A stretch of 62,850 nt of DNA, from NCBI GenBank assembly GCA_030372335.1, contig JAUDCW010000014.1. One strand, 5' to 3'. The notes beneath the pieces were generated by a model. That model was not told the DNA's origin and ran no database searches. It saw only the letters and a list, made by a program, of their open reading frames with translations. The stretch is from JALCOL01 sp022649665. GTDB taxonomy: Bacteria; Bacillota; Bacilli; Lactobacillales; Enterococcaceae. The position numbers and the translations under genes are program-made. Position 1 is the stretch's first letter. Every line of letters begins with the position of its first letter. Shown here piece after piece: positions 51,872 through 59,567 of this stretch.

Positions 51872-51925
51872 ATACAGCAGCTCCTTTCTCGATCAATAGT
51901 AGCGTTGCGCGGGAGGCTTCAGCAT

Positions 51926-52930
51926 TTATTTGAATTGAATAACTACTTTTCCTTGGGAATATCCGCCAGCGACTAATTGCAATGCTTCGTTGATCTCATC
52001 GATCGTAAATTTGGTTGGATCGACTGCGGGAACAATATTATTTCGCTCAATGACTTTCGTCAATTCAGCTAATTGTTGTCCATCCGAACGAACAAAAATA
52101 AAATGATATTCGATTTCCTTTTTTTGCGCCTTATGATCAAATTTTTTGCCAGCAATACTGAACAAAGTTTCTTTCCATTTTGGCAGATGATGATCGATGG
52201 CAAATCGCTTATTCGGACCATCGCGGAGACTCAACAGCTTCCCTCCCGGTTTGATCACCGACAGTTCATGCTCAAATTCAGCCGGTCCCAGCGTATCGAT
52301 GACCAAATCGACCGGTTCCAGTATTTCCCAGTAATTTTCATTTTTATAATCCAGAAAACGATCTGCTCCAGCAGCCAATGTCCGTTCACTAGCGGCTGAG
52401 CTTCCGGAAACGATCACATCTAGTCCCATGTCTTTAGCGATCGGGATGGCCATCTGTCCAAAGCTTCCCGAACCGCCAGGAATGAAAATAGTCTGGCCTT
52501 TGTGGGCATCGAGCTCTTCGTGTAGCCCTTGATAAGCGGTCAATCCCGTTAGCGGAGCAGCTGCACCGGTGACAAAATTAAGATTTTTCGGCAAGAACCA
52601 TATCGCATTCTCTGCGACAGCAACATATTCAGCAAAGGCTCCAATACTGTCCAGCGGAAGCCGCGTATAGATCGCATCACCCTTTTTGAAGCGCGTCACG
52701 TTTTTCCCAACTTGTTCGATCACTCCAGTTAATTCGTTGCCGATTATCAGAGGCATCGGATAATCTTGTACCAATTTGACGCTGCCGTCCATATTCATGA
52801 TATCCAGCGGATTGACCGCTGCGACTTTGACTTTGACTAATACTTGGTCATCGCTGATCGTTGGGATCGGAATTTCTACTACATCAGCCTTCAGGTCTTT
52901 TGAATAGTTGTTGATTTGTGCTGCTTTCAT
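51926..52930 (-). CDS. Quinone oxidoreductase-like MDR protein
   Basis: A 334-residue medium-chain reductase without zinc ligands (QOR type). It has the GNELTGVIEQVGKNVTRF strand region near residue 65 and the NADPH loop FIPGGSGSFGQMAIPIAKD near 150. It likely reduces quinones or enones with NADPH. It is the third gene of the TetR-OYE-QOR row, 17 bp after the flavoenzyme gene. Confidence 0.85.
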   Translation of the reverse strand: MKAAQINNYSKDLKADVVEIPIPTISDDQVLVKVKVAAVNPLDIMNMDGSVKLVQDYPMPLIIGNELTGVIEQVGKNVTRFKKGDAIYTRLPLDSIGAFAEYVAVAENAIWFLPKNLNFVTGAAAPLTGLTAYQGLHEELDAHKGQTIFIPGGSGSFGQMAIPIAKDMGLDVIVSGSSAASERTLAAGADRFLDYKNENYWEILEPVDLVIDTLGPAEFEHELSVIKPGGKLLSLRDGPNKRFAIDHHLPKWKETLFSIAGKKFDHKAQKKEIEYHFIFVRSDGQQLAELTKVIERNNIVPAVDPTKFTIDEINEALQLVAGGYSQGKVVIQFK

Positions 52931-52947
52931 AATATGAACCCTCCTTA

Positions 52948-54015
52948 CTATTTAGATTCCGGCAACTTAGGATAATCGGTATAGCCGTGCTCCCCGTCTT
53001 GTCCGTAAAACAATTCTTTGATCGGCGCGTTCAGCGGAGCTCCTGCCTTCAGACGTTCAGTAAAATCAGGATTTGCTAAAGCCCATGTTCCTACCGAAAC
53101 CATGTCAGCATTGCCATTATCCACATCGACAGCGATTTTATTCAACGGGCGGCTCGGCCGGTTGACGATCAAAGTATTCGGCCACAATTGCCGGATCTCT
53201 TTTAATAAATTTTCATATCCGACATTCATCACATGCAGATAGGCCAAATCATTTGCAGCCAATTCAGAAACGAGATAATGATACAGCTGAGTTCCATCAG
53301 GTCCTTCGTCTACATTTCCCAAATGATTCATCGGTGAAATCCGGACTCCTGTTCGCTCAGCACCGATTTGATCTGCGACTGCCTGAACGACTTCAAGTGT
53401 CAATCGTGCTCTGTTTTCGATCGATCCACCATACTCATCAGTTCGCTGATTCGAATTGGCCCCGAGAAATTGATGGAGCAGATACCCATTTGCACTATGG
53501 ATCTCGACACCGTCTGCACCGGCTTCGATCGCACAAGCTGCAGCATGACGAAAGTCTGCGATCGTTTGCTTGATTTCATCGCTTGTTAAAGCACGCGGAA
53601 CTGGGATCTCCTTCAAACCGGCCGCTGTAAATATTTCTTCTCCTGGAGCGATCGCTGACGGTGCAACCGCTTGAAGACCGCCTGTATTGTCTGGATGCGA
53701 CATGCGTCCGACATGCATCAGCTGCAGATACATCGCACCGTCAGCTTGATGAACAGAATCAAAGATCGTACGCCATCCTGTTACTTGTTGAGGAGTGTAG
53801 ATCCCCGGTGTTAACGGATATCCTTGCCCGACTGCTGAAGGTTGCGTACCTTCACTGATGATCAGTCCAAAAGAGGTCCGCTGCGTGTAATATTTGCGCA
53901 TTAATTTGGTTGGCACGCCATCAGCACCGGCCCGGCTGCGAGTCATCGGTGCCATTGCCAGGCGATTTTTTACTTTTAAATTTTTAATAGAAATAGGTTC
54001 AAATAATTTATTCAT
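52948..54015 (-). CDS. Old Yellow Enzyme family alkene reductase
   Basis: A 355-residue FMN barrel of the OYE group (NemA/XenA/YqjM class). LAMAPMTRSRAGADG near the start, VEIHSANGYLLHQFL in the middle and NRPSRPLNK plus DMVSVGTWALANPDF near the end are diagnostic. It reduces the C=C bond of enals, enones, nitro compounds or nitrate esters with NADPH. It starts 16 bp after tetR; the set is the usual electrophile-stress arrangement in which substrate releases the TetR repressor. Confidence 0.92.
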   Translation of the reverse strand: MNKLFEPISIKNLKVKNRLAMAPMTRSRAGADGVPTKLMRKYYTQRTSFGLIISEGTQPSAVGQGYPLTPGIYTPQQVTGWRTIFDSVHQADGAMYLQLMHVGRMSHPDNTGGLQAVAPSAIAPGEEIFTAAGLKEIPVPRALTSDEIKQTIADFRHAAACAIEAGADGVEIHSANGYLLHQFLGANSNQRTDEYGGSIENRARLTLEVVQAVADQIGAERTGVRISPMNHLGNVDEGPDGTQLYHYLVSELAANDLAYLHVMNVGYENLLKEIRQLWPNTLIVNRPSRPLNKIAVDVDNGNADMVSVGTWALANPDFTERLKAGAPLNAPIKELFYGQDGEHGYTDYPKLPESK

Positions 54016-54031
54016 TGTTATTACACTCCTT

Positions 54032-54607
54032 TTATTCGATTGCTGCTAAACTCAACTCAATGATCCGCGAAAGTTTTTGTTGATCATCGGTATTTTTGGC
54101 GGTGACACGGATACCTACTAACGCATTGTGTAAATAAGCGGCAAGTTCATGAAGTTCTGTTGAAGTCGTGACTTCGCCGTTTTCTTTGCCTTCAGTCAAT
54201 AGCCCGTAAAGAAAGTCTTCACCTTGCGCAAACAGTTTTTGTATTTTGTGTTCTACTTCTTGATCTAATAACGACAACTCGCTAGCAGTATTAACGATCA
54301 AACAGCCTCTAGGCATGTCTTTCTTCGGCATAATAGCTACTAAAAAAATTTCGCGTATTTTTTCTTTTGCGGTCATTTCCGGTCGTATACTTGTAGTCAG
54401 CTTTTTTTGAAAAAATGCGGCATAATGATCAAGCGCACGCAGGAAAAGTTGATGTTTATCGCCGAACGTGTCATAAATACTGCGGCGATGGATTCCCATT
54501 TGATCCACTAAATCTTGAATCGAGGTGCTCGCATAACCCTTTGCCCAAAAGACCCTCATCGCGGCATCTAAAACGACTGACTCATCGAATTCTTTTGTTC
54601 TTGACAA
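54032..54607 (-). CDS. TetR-family repressor (NemR/AcrR type)
   Basis: A 191-residue regulator. The N-terminal helix-turn-helix is ASTSIQDLVDQMGIHRRSIY followed by DTFGDKHQLF; the rest is the ligand-binding helical domain (TetR_C). I choose TTG 54607 because GGGAGGG stands 7 bp upstream; the longer frame to 54664 crosses the operator. It probably represses its own operon with OYE and QOR and reacts to electrophiles. Confidence 0.85.
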   Translation of the reverse strand: MSRTKEFDESVVLDAAMRVFWAKGYASTSIQDLVDQMGIHRRSIYDTFGDKHQLFLRALDHYAAFFQKKLTTSIRPEMTAKEKIREIFLVAIMPKKDMPRGCLIVNTASELSLLDQEVEHKIQKLFAQGEDFLYGLLTEGKENGEVTTSTELHELAAYLHNALVGIRVTAKNTDDQQKLSRIIELSLAAIE

Positions 54608-54626
54608 AAAATGTCCCTCCCTTTTA

Positions 54627-54655
54627 ATTAGAACGTTCATTCTAATATTAACAAG
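54627..54655 (-). promoter_or_regulatory. TetR operator over the promoter of tetR-OYE-QOR
   Basis: ATTAGAA (54627-54633) and TTCTAAT (54640-54646) are perfect 7-bp arms with a 6-bp spacer. They overlap a minus-strand promoter, TTGTTA and TCTAAT with 16 bp between. Such placement fits TetR autorepression. Confidence 0.7.
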
Positions 54656-54699
54656 GTACCCCAAGTTTGTAAATAAATCAAACTGAGAATGATTCCAAC

Positions 54700-54728
54700 A
54701 AAAAAACTCTCCACTTATAAGTGAAGAG
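54700..54728 (-). terminator. Terminator after the second small gene
   Basis: On the minus strand CTCTTCACTT pairs with AAGTGGAGAG (one mismatch), followed by seven Ts. It separates the small gene from the TetR operon. Confidence 0.8.
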
Positions 54729-54786
54729 CAAAAAAATAAAAAAGAGAGCTTGGATCGTTTGGTACACTAACGATACACTAGAACGT

Positions 54787-55254
54787 CTAAAAATGTTTCT
54801 TTTTTGCCGCAGCAAGAAGATGTTCTAAAACTAAAATCTCTTTATCAGATAGCCCGCTTAAAATCATTGTGAGTTTTTCCTGATGAAGATGAAATTGATC
54901 GTAGAAGGCTGATAATTTATGGACCGTTTCCCAGCTGGCTTTTTTCAATTCATAAGGATTTTTCACAAGATGTCGGATGCATACGTAGGAAAGTCCTGTC
55001 TGATCATGGATCTCAGTGACAGTGTATTTTTTCAAAATAAAACGGGCCTTTTTGATATCATTATTTTTGGAAATTTCCAATTGATTTTCTGCGGAAAGCG
55101 AGTCGATCGCTTTGACCAATCTCTCTAAAGAGATCGGCAATTCGATTTCCTTAGTTTCGCCGGGTATTGCTTTCGCGAAATGCTTGATCCAAGTGATCAA
55201 ATCTTTCTTTGTTTTTCCGAGCGCAGGTGGATCATTGGATTTATGTGTGTTCAT
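54787..55254 (-). CDS. Small helix-turn-helix-like partner protein (copy 2)
   Basis: A 155-residue soluble paralogue of the genes at 20984 and 55495, but the most diverged: the motif reads ARFILKKYTVTEIHDQTGLS and the next segment YVCIRHLVKNPYELKKASW. The conserved W-E-T-V-H-K-L-S follows, and the C-terminus is again helical (LSDKEILVLEHLLAAAKKK). GGAGGG precedes the ATG by 7 bp. An extended -10 (TGC-TATACT) on the minus strand at 55375-55367 can serve as its own promoter. It may be the original partner of copy 2 of the large gene, now separated from it by the TetR operon. Confidence 0.7.
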   Translation of the reverse strand: MNTHKSNDPPALGKTKKDLITWIKHFAKAIPGETKEIELPISLERLVKAIDSLSAENQLEISKNNDIKKARFILKKYTVTEIHDQTGLSYVCIRHLVKNPYELKKASWETVHKLSAFYDQFHLHQEKLTMILSGLSDKEILVLEHLLAAAKKKHF

Positions 55255-55494
55255 TGGAATCCCTCCAGATCAGATCCCGTGTCTGAATAAGCAGTGATGG
55301 TTCCGTGGCATACGTCTTGTCACGGCCTTCTTTTGACATGACGGAAAAAGTTTTCCCGTACAACGCAGTATAGCATGCAAACGTAAAAGCGGTATCAATG
55401 ATGTTTGCTGGATAATAATACGCTAAAGATTTCCTTGATAAAGCACAAAACAATACTTTAAATGATCAACTTCCGCCGAATCATATCGGAACTT
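55255..55494 (-). promoter_or_regulatory. Spacer between two small genes with own promoter
   Basis: On the minus strand the extended -10 TGC-TATACT (55375-55367) lies about 115 bp before the ATG at 55254. A 70-codon frame in this spacer overlaps the gene start by 14 bp but has no ribosome site and is not supported as a gene. Confidence 0.4.
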
Positions 55495-55959
55495 TCATAC
55501 TTTTCCGGGATGTTCTTTGACAGCGGCTATGATCCGTTCGACCATCAGCAGCTCATTTTCGCTCAGCTCCGAAATGATCTCAGTCAGTTTTTCTTTTCTG
55601 TTATTTTCAGCATCGTACATCAAAGCCAGCTTTTTGACAGTCTCCCAGCGGGATTTTGTCAGCTCGCGGGTATGATTGACCAGTTGATTCACACTGGAAA
55701 ACGGGATCCCCGTTTGGCGATGGATCTCAGGCTGCGAATACATCTCCAAAACAAGTCTGGCTTTTTCAGCATCATCTAATTTGGGTTTTTCATCCGGCAA
55801 GGCTTCGATCAACTCGATCAGCTCAGCAAGCGAGATCGGCAGCACGATTTTCTCTGCTTGATCGTTCGCTGATTTTGCTGAGGACTTCAACCAGTCGATC
55901 AAATCTTTTTTTGAAATTTTGATTCCTGCCTGTTTACGGCTTTTTTTTATACTCAACAC
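55495..55959 (-). CDS. Small helix-turn-helix-like partner protein (copy 3)
   Basis: A 154-residue soluble paralogue, very close to the copy at 20984 in the motif (EKARLVLEMYSQPEIHRQTG then IPFSSVNQLVNHTREL, then SRWETVKKLAL). The N-terminal tail is strongly basic, the middle has LPISLAELIELIEALP, and the end is a charged helix (LSENELLMVERIIAAVKEH). GTG 55959 and TTG 55956 are both possible; GGAGG stands 7 bp before the TTG. It follows copy 3 of the large gene after 78 bp in the same direction, as in the 18-21 kb unit. Confidence 0.7.
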   Translation of the reverse strand: MLSIKKSRKQAGIKISKKDLIDWLKSSAKSANDQAEKIVLPISLAELIELIEALPDEKPKLDDAEKARLVLEMYSQPEIHRQTGIPFSSVNQLVNHTRELTKSRWETVKKLALMYDAENNRKEKLTEIISELSENELLMVERIIAAVKEHPGKV

Positions 55960-56037
55960 GATTCCTCCATATCGAAGCGATCGCTATGAATAAACGCCGC
56001 TCCCATTGTTTTTTATTACAACAAAGCGTATTGGCGC

Positions 56038-58032
56038 TTACCAGAATTTGTCTGGCTTCAGTCCATACTGCTTGCGCAAGTCGGCATATCCAGTCTTCGA
56101 CAGAGGAATAGTCACGTGAAATTGATTGTTGGAATCCAGAAAAGGCGGACCGAATGGATTCACCACTCTGTCGATCGGATCCATTTTTTTCATTTGCGGA
56201 TCCTCGCGGGAAAATTCCTTATTGAACGAGTAATGCTGCATCGGGACTGGCAGATCGCTTATTTTCCAGCCCGTCAAATAAAGCAAGTCATCTAATGATG
56301 ATACCATAATTTGGCATTCGATCGTAGCCTTTTTCCCGGTTACGGCACAGGTCGCAACGGTTTCTGGCCAATTTCGGTCCGCAAATTTCTTAGCTTCATA
56401 GTTCCCAAGCACATAATCCGAGCGTTGATATCGATAAGGATCATCCGCTCCTTTGACGGTAAACCAGTGAGAGGAAAATGAGCCTGGATACCGTTCGGCA
56501 GGATCGATCAAAAAAACTGTCAGCGGCAGCGGCTCTTCTTGGCACTTCGCGATTTTTTCAAGAAGCCAGCTCATTCGTCCTTTAAGGCGTTTGACATACT
56601 TTTTTCGAAAGTCGCGCGTCTGCGTGCGGTAATCATAGCGCAGAAGACACGATAGTTCTGCGGCGAGATTTGCCCGCTGAATATAGTTGATCTGGTTTTC
56701 GAGCGCCGGAGCTGTTCCAAAAACACTTGGAACAAAAACATAAGCATCTTCCCACAGACTGGCGATCCTTTTGCGAATGCCGCTCTCTTCTTCCCACTTG
56801 ACTCCTTGTGCTTTGTTTCGCGGGTTGTCTTTACGATCTTGCAAGATAAAGCGTTCGCCGTCATAGATCATCGATAAATACTCGCCGGAATGCGTGACGG
56901 GAAATAATAATTCTTCATCCAGTCTTCCTTGTTTTTTGTAATAGTCGATCATCCAGCTGTTCCTCAAATTTTTCAAGTCTTTGCTGCTGGTCAGCTTGGG
57001 ACGATCTGCTTTAAGAAATTTTTCTCCTGTATAAGCAAGGCTTTCCGTGTGCGTATTTTTTTTGAAATACTGCTGGCTGATCATTCGGACCATAAAAAAG
57101 ATCCAAAGACAGCTTTCTTTAGGCAATGCGAAAATCTCTCCCAAACGGACCGGCTCGCCTTTTTTTGCTAACACTTTCTTATGCTCGGTGTTTCCCGCAT
57201 AAGCGTAGATCTCCCCATCGATTTTTTTGAGTTTGATATCTAAAAGATTGTATGGAAGATAGCTGCTTTTATTTCTGGTAACGACATAGCGTTCAGGATA
57301 GCGGTATGTTTCTTGAAGTTCAATCAAATTCAAAGGATCGAATTTGTCAGATAAAAGCGTGATATTTTCGCCGTTTTTGACCCCGAACACAAAGAAATTT
57401 TCAAAAGATAATTTATCGATGATGCCATATAAACCGATCCCATCACTTTCCTGGGCATTTAAATAAGTGACAAGCGTTTCGGCGGACCAAAATCCCAAAA
57501 TCGGCTCGTTGAGCACAACTTCGCTGCTTGTCTTTTTCCCTTGCGAAAACTGCGAAGTTTCTAATTTATCGGCATGATTCAACGCATCAAAACAAATATC
57601 GGCAAAATTGCTTCTTTTGAGCAGCAGATTGAAATCCACTTTTGATAAATCTTTTTTCAGATATTTGGTCATTTCTTTATATAGTTGATCGTAAAATTCA
57701 CTCTCGGCAGCGATCGCTTCGGGAGCATCAAGAAACTCAGCCAGCTTCTGGAAGTCGGTTGAAAATTCGTCCAAGGCAGATTTGTTCTCGATCTGATTAA
57801 GTGCAGTGAACGAAATGCCGTCCAATATTTGCGGCAGACTCTGCTTTAATTCTAAATATGTCGTCAGTCCGCTGCCATCCAGCTGCATTCCTTTTTTTAA
57901 ACGTTCGATAAGCCGCCGATACTCTGCAGGATCGCTCATATAGCGTGAATAACCTTTTAATTTCCCTAGAAAAATCGTTTGGAAGGTCTCGATGGCTTGC
58001 TTCAGCAGCTGATTAAATGTCTGGTTCTCCAA
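56038..58032 (-). CDS. Large unknown protein of three-copy family (copy 3)
   Basis: A 664-residue soluble paralogue of the genes at 18.9 and 49.9 kb. All blocks recur: FWSAETLV, FFVFGVKNGENITLLSD, SGEYLSMIYDG, QDRKDNPRNKAQG, QRANLAAELSCLLRYDY, DPAERYPGSFSSHW, CAVTGKKATIEC and IPLSKTGYADLRKQYGLKPD. It stops right after KFW, about eight residues before the other copies. TTG 58032 is the start shared by all three; GTG 58041 is one base from AAAGGA. No clear promoter was found in the AT-rich upstream DNA. The small partner follows after 78 bp. Confidence 0.8.
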   Translation of the reverse strand: MENQTFNQLLKQAIETFQTIFLGKLKGYSRYMSDPAEYRRLIERLKKGMQLDGSGLTTYLELKQSLPQILDGISFTALNQIENKSALDEFSTDFQKLAEFLDAPEAIAAESEFYDQLYKEMTKYLKKDLSKVDFNLLLKRSNFADICFDALNHADKLETSQFSQGKKTSSEVVLNEPILGFWSAETLVTYLNAQESDGIGLYGIIDKLSFENFFVFGVKNGENITLLSDKFDPLNLIELQETYRYPERYVVTRNKSSYLPYNLLDIKLKKIDGEIYAYAGNTEHKKVLAKKGEPVRLGEIFALPKESCLWIFFMVRMISQQYFKKNTHTESLAYTGEKFLKADRPKLTSSKDLKNLRNSWMIDYYKKQGRLDEELLFPVTHSGEYLSMIYDGERFILQDRKDNPRNKAQGVKWEEESGIRKRIASLWEDAYVFVPSVFGTAPALENQINYIQRANLAAELSCLLRYDYRTQTRDFRKKYVKRLKGRMSWLLEKIAKCQEEPLPLTVFLIDPAERYPGSFSSHWFTVKGADDPYRYQRSDYVLGNYEAKKFADRNWPETVATCAVTGKKATIECQIMVSSLDDLLYLTGWKISDLPVPMQHYSFNKEFSREDPQMKKMDPIDRVVNPFGPPFLDSNNQFHVTIPLSKTGYADLRKQYGLKPDKFW

Positions 58033-58041
58033 AATCTCCAC

Positions 58042-58974
58042 ATCCTTTATTATATTTCACTAGTGTTTAGTGATTGTTTTGAAACTGCTGCCTCTATTTT
58101 TGAAAGGCAAACTTCTTGCAAGTTGATGCTTTTCACCGAAAGCCCCCTTTCTTATTAAAAACAGGCGGGAAAAGTGAGGAATCATTAAAAAATTTCTTTT
58201 TTTTGCGAAATGATGACAAAATAACCAAAGAATCGAACATCCGAATGTAAGCGCATCCATAAAATGTAATGAGGGCCCTGAAGAATCCTATTTTTAAACG
58301 ATAAAAAGAATCCAGCTGGGTGCCGCGTGGATTTAAAAGCGAATTTAAACATGTTGAATAGACCTGATCAAAACAATTTTCAGGTTTCAAAGGATAAATA
58401 TTTGAATGACTTTGATAACAAATCAAATAATAGCTACATTAAAAAATAACAAATATAAATTATTTTGTTTCATCGTAGTATTGTTGGACTCATTACCATT
58501 GATTTCATCTCTTGCGCTGATCGTGATTAGTCAGAGCGGCTCATGATCACGGTAGTTACCCTTTTCCCTGCCTGTTTTCTTTACTTAACTTTGTTCAGTA
58601 TTATAGCATTTTACTACTGTTAACGATAGCTATATGCTGTTAACAATAATGATTTTTTGAATAAATAAGCATTATACTCCAGAAAAATGCCTATTAAAAT
58701 ACATAACTTATTGTTTAGACAAATAGATTTATCAATAGTCAAACGGAAAGCCTATTTATTAAAGTACAAATAGAATATTTTTTTTAAAACAGAGGTTTTA
58801 TGGTGATTATTGTGACAAAGGTCAAACGAGGCATTGAGCATTTTTCTGTGCATTTTTTGACCGATCCGCTATACTTTCTTGGGAAGCTTGGATGGTGCTT
58901 TCATGTTTTCCTTCATCCATAAGAACCTCTTGGCTCTTCTTGTTAGAAAACTCCCTACAAAAATCATCCATAAC
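58042..58974. other. AT-rich region without recognisable gene
   Basis: About 930 bp with few GATC sites and no open frame that I can support. TGATCGTGA near 58519 can pair with TCATGATCA near 58542 as a hairpin. TGTTAAC is repeated near 58616 and 58639. A 36-codon stretch near 58813, ending LGKLGWCFHVFLHP, may be a remnant. The region looks like decayed or intergenic DNA next to a mobile element. Confidence 0.4.
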
Positions 58975-59027
58975 AAACTGAACCGCAAATGACAGACTGC
59001 TTTATCCGTCATTTGCGGTTCAGTTTT
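58975..59027. terminator. Bidirectional hairpin terminator
   Basis: AAACTGAACCGCAAATGAC (58975-58993) pairs with GTCATTTGCGGTTCAGTTT (59008-59026), followed by Ts. No intact gene ends here, so it may have outlived one. Confidence 0.65.
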
Positions 59028-59059
59028 CTCAAGCGGCTTGCTTGAAGCTGAAAATTATT

Positions 59060-59235
59060 TTGGATCATTTTGTTTCAGATTTTATTCATGAGATAATCGC
59101 GTAAAAGTCCGCAAATAATCGGCCAGAAGTTCTGCACGCACATTTGTAAATAGATATCCCGATCTGGCTGATCTTGAAGAGCTGAAGTACCTGATTACTG
59201 AGTGAAAAATTGAGTTATCCACTGGTCCTAAGTAA
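59060..59235 (+). pseudogene. Possible 3' remnant of a gene
   Basis: Between two terminators a frame ends with TFVNRYPDLADLEELKYLITE and TGA at about 59205. The part upstream is closed by a stop within 30 codons. The acidic, well-formed end followed by a terminator suggests the last bit of a lost gene. No family can be named. Confidence 0.25.
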
Positions 59236-59275
59236 AAAGAAGACCTGGCGCTTGAGTCGCGCCAGGTCTTCTTTA
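59236..59275 (+). terminator. Strong hairpin terminator
   Basis: AAAGAAGACCTGGCGC (59236-59251) and GCGCCAGGTCTTCTTT (59259-59274) are perfectly complementary with a 7-nt loop. No intact gene is directly upstream. Confidence 0.8.
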
Positions 59276-59322
59276 TCTGTTGAGTTGTTTAAGTTTTCCT
59301 GGGATCCACACTTCTCGTTTGC

Positions 59323-59362
59323 CGAAATTAGACGGACACTTGGGAACAAATCACTAATTTCG
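59323..59362. repeat. Inverted repeat near the probable right end of the TnpB element
   Basis: CGAAATTAG (59323-59331) and CTAATTTCG (59354-59362) are perfect 9-bp arms with 22 bp between. It lies about 200 bp after the TnpB-like gene, where the end of such an element is expected, but no exact boundary can be fixed. Confidence 0.35.
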
Positions 59363-59399
59363 CTAAAATTTTTTATTATCTGACGAACTCGTCATCAAG

Positions 59400-59567
59400 A
59401 TGAAGAGGTTCTGAGAGATAGAACAACTCTGTTCTATCCAGCCTTTCCTGAATAAAAATGAGCCAATAAGCTGATTCTTTATTTAGGACTGAGCTGCGGA
59501 TCACAGAACTTTGACGGAAAGAAGCGATCCGCCTTTAGCGAGGCATCGTCAAACCCCGCGTAAATTT
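59400..59567 (-). ncRNA. Candidate guide RNA (omega/reRNA) of the TnpB-like gene
   Basis: Directly downstream of the TnpB-like gene, the minus-strand RNA can form interleaved stems: GCGGATC (59496-59502) with GATCCGC (59526-59532), and TTTGACG (59510-59516) with CGTCAAA (59547-59553). The order A-B-A'-B' is a pseudoknot. A separate hairpin pairs GATAGAAC (59417-59424) with GTTCTATC (59431-59438). TnpB guide RNAs come from just this place. Identification is structural only. Confidence 0.4.

Noticed and set aside
55241..55453. 70-codon minus-strand frame just before small gene copy 2
   Set aside because: It has no ribosome site, contains a promoter (TGC-TATACT) in its middle and resembles no protein.
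58060..58426. Two overlapping minus-strand frames upstream of large gene copy 3
   Set aside because: AT-rich chance frames without ribosome sites and with no recognisable domains.
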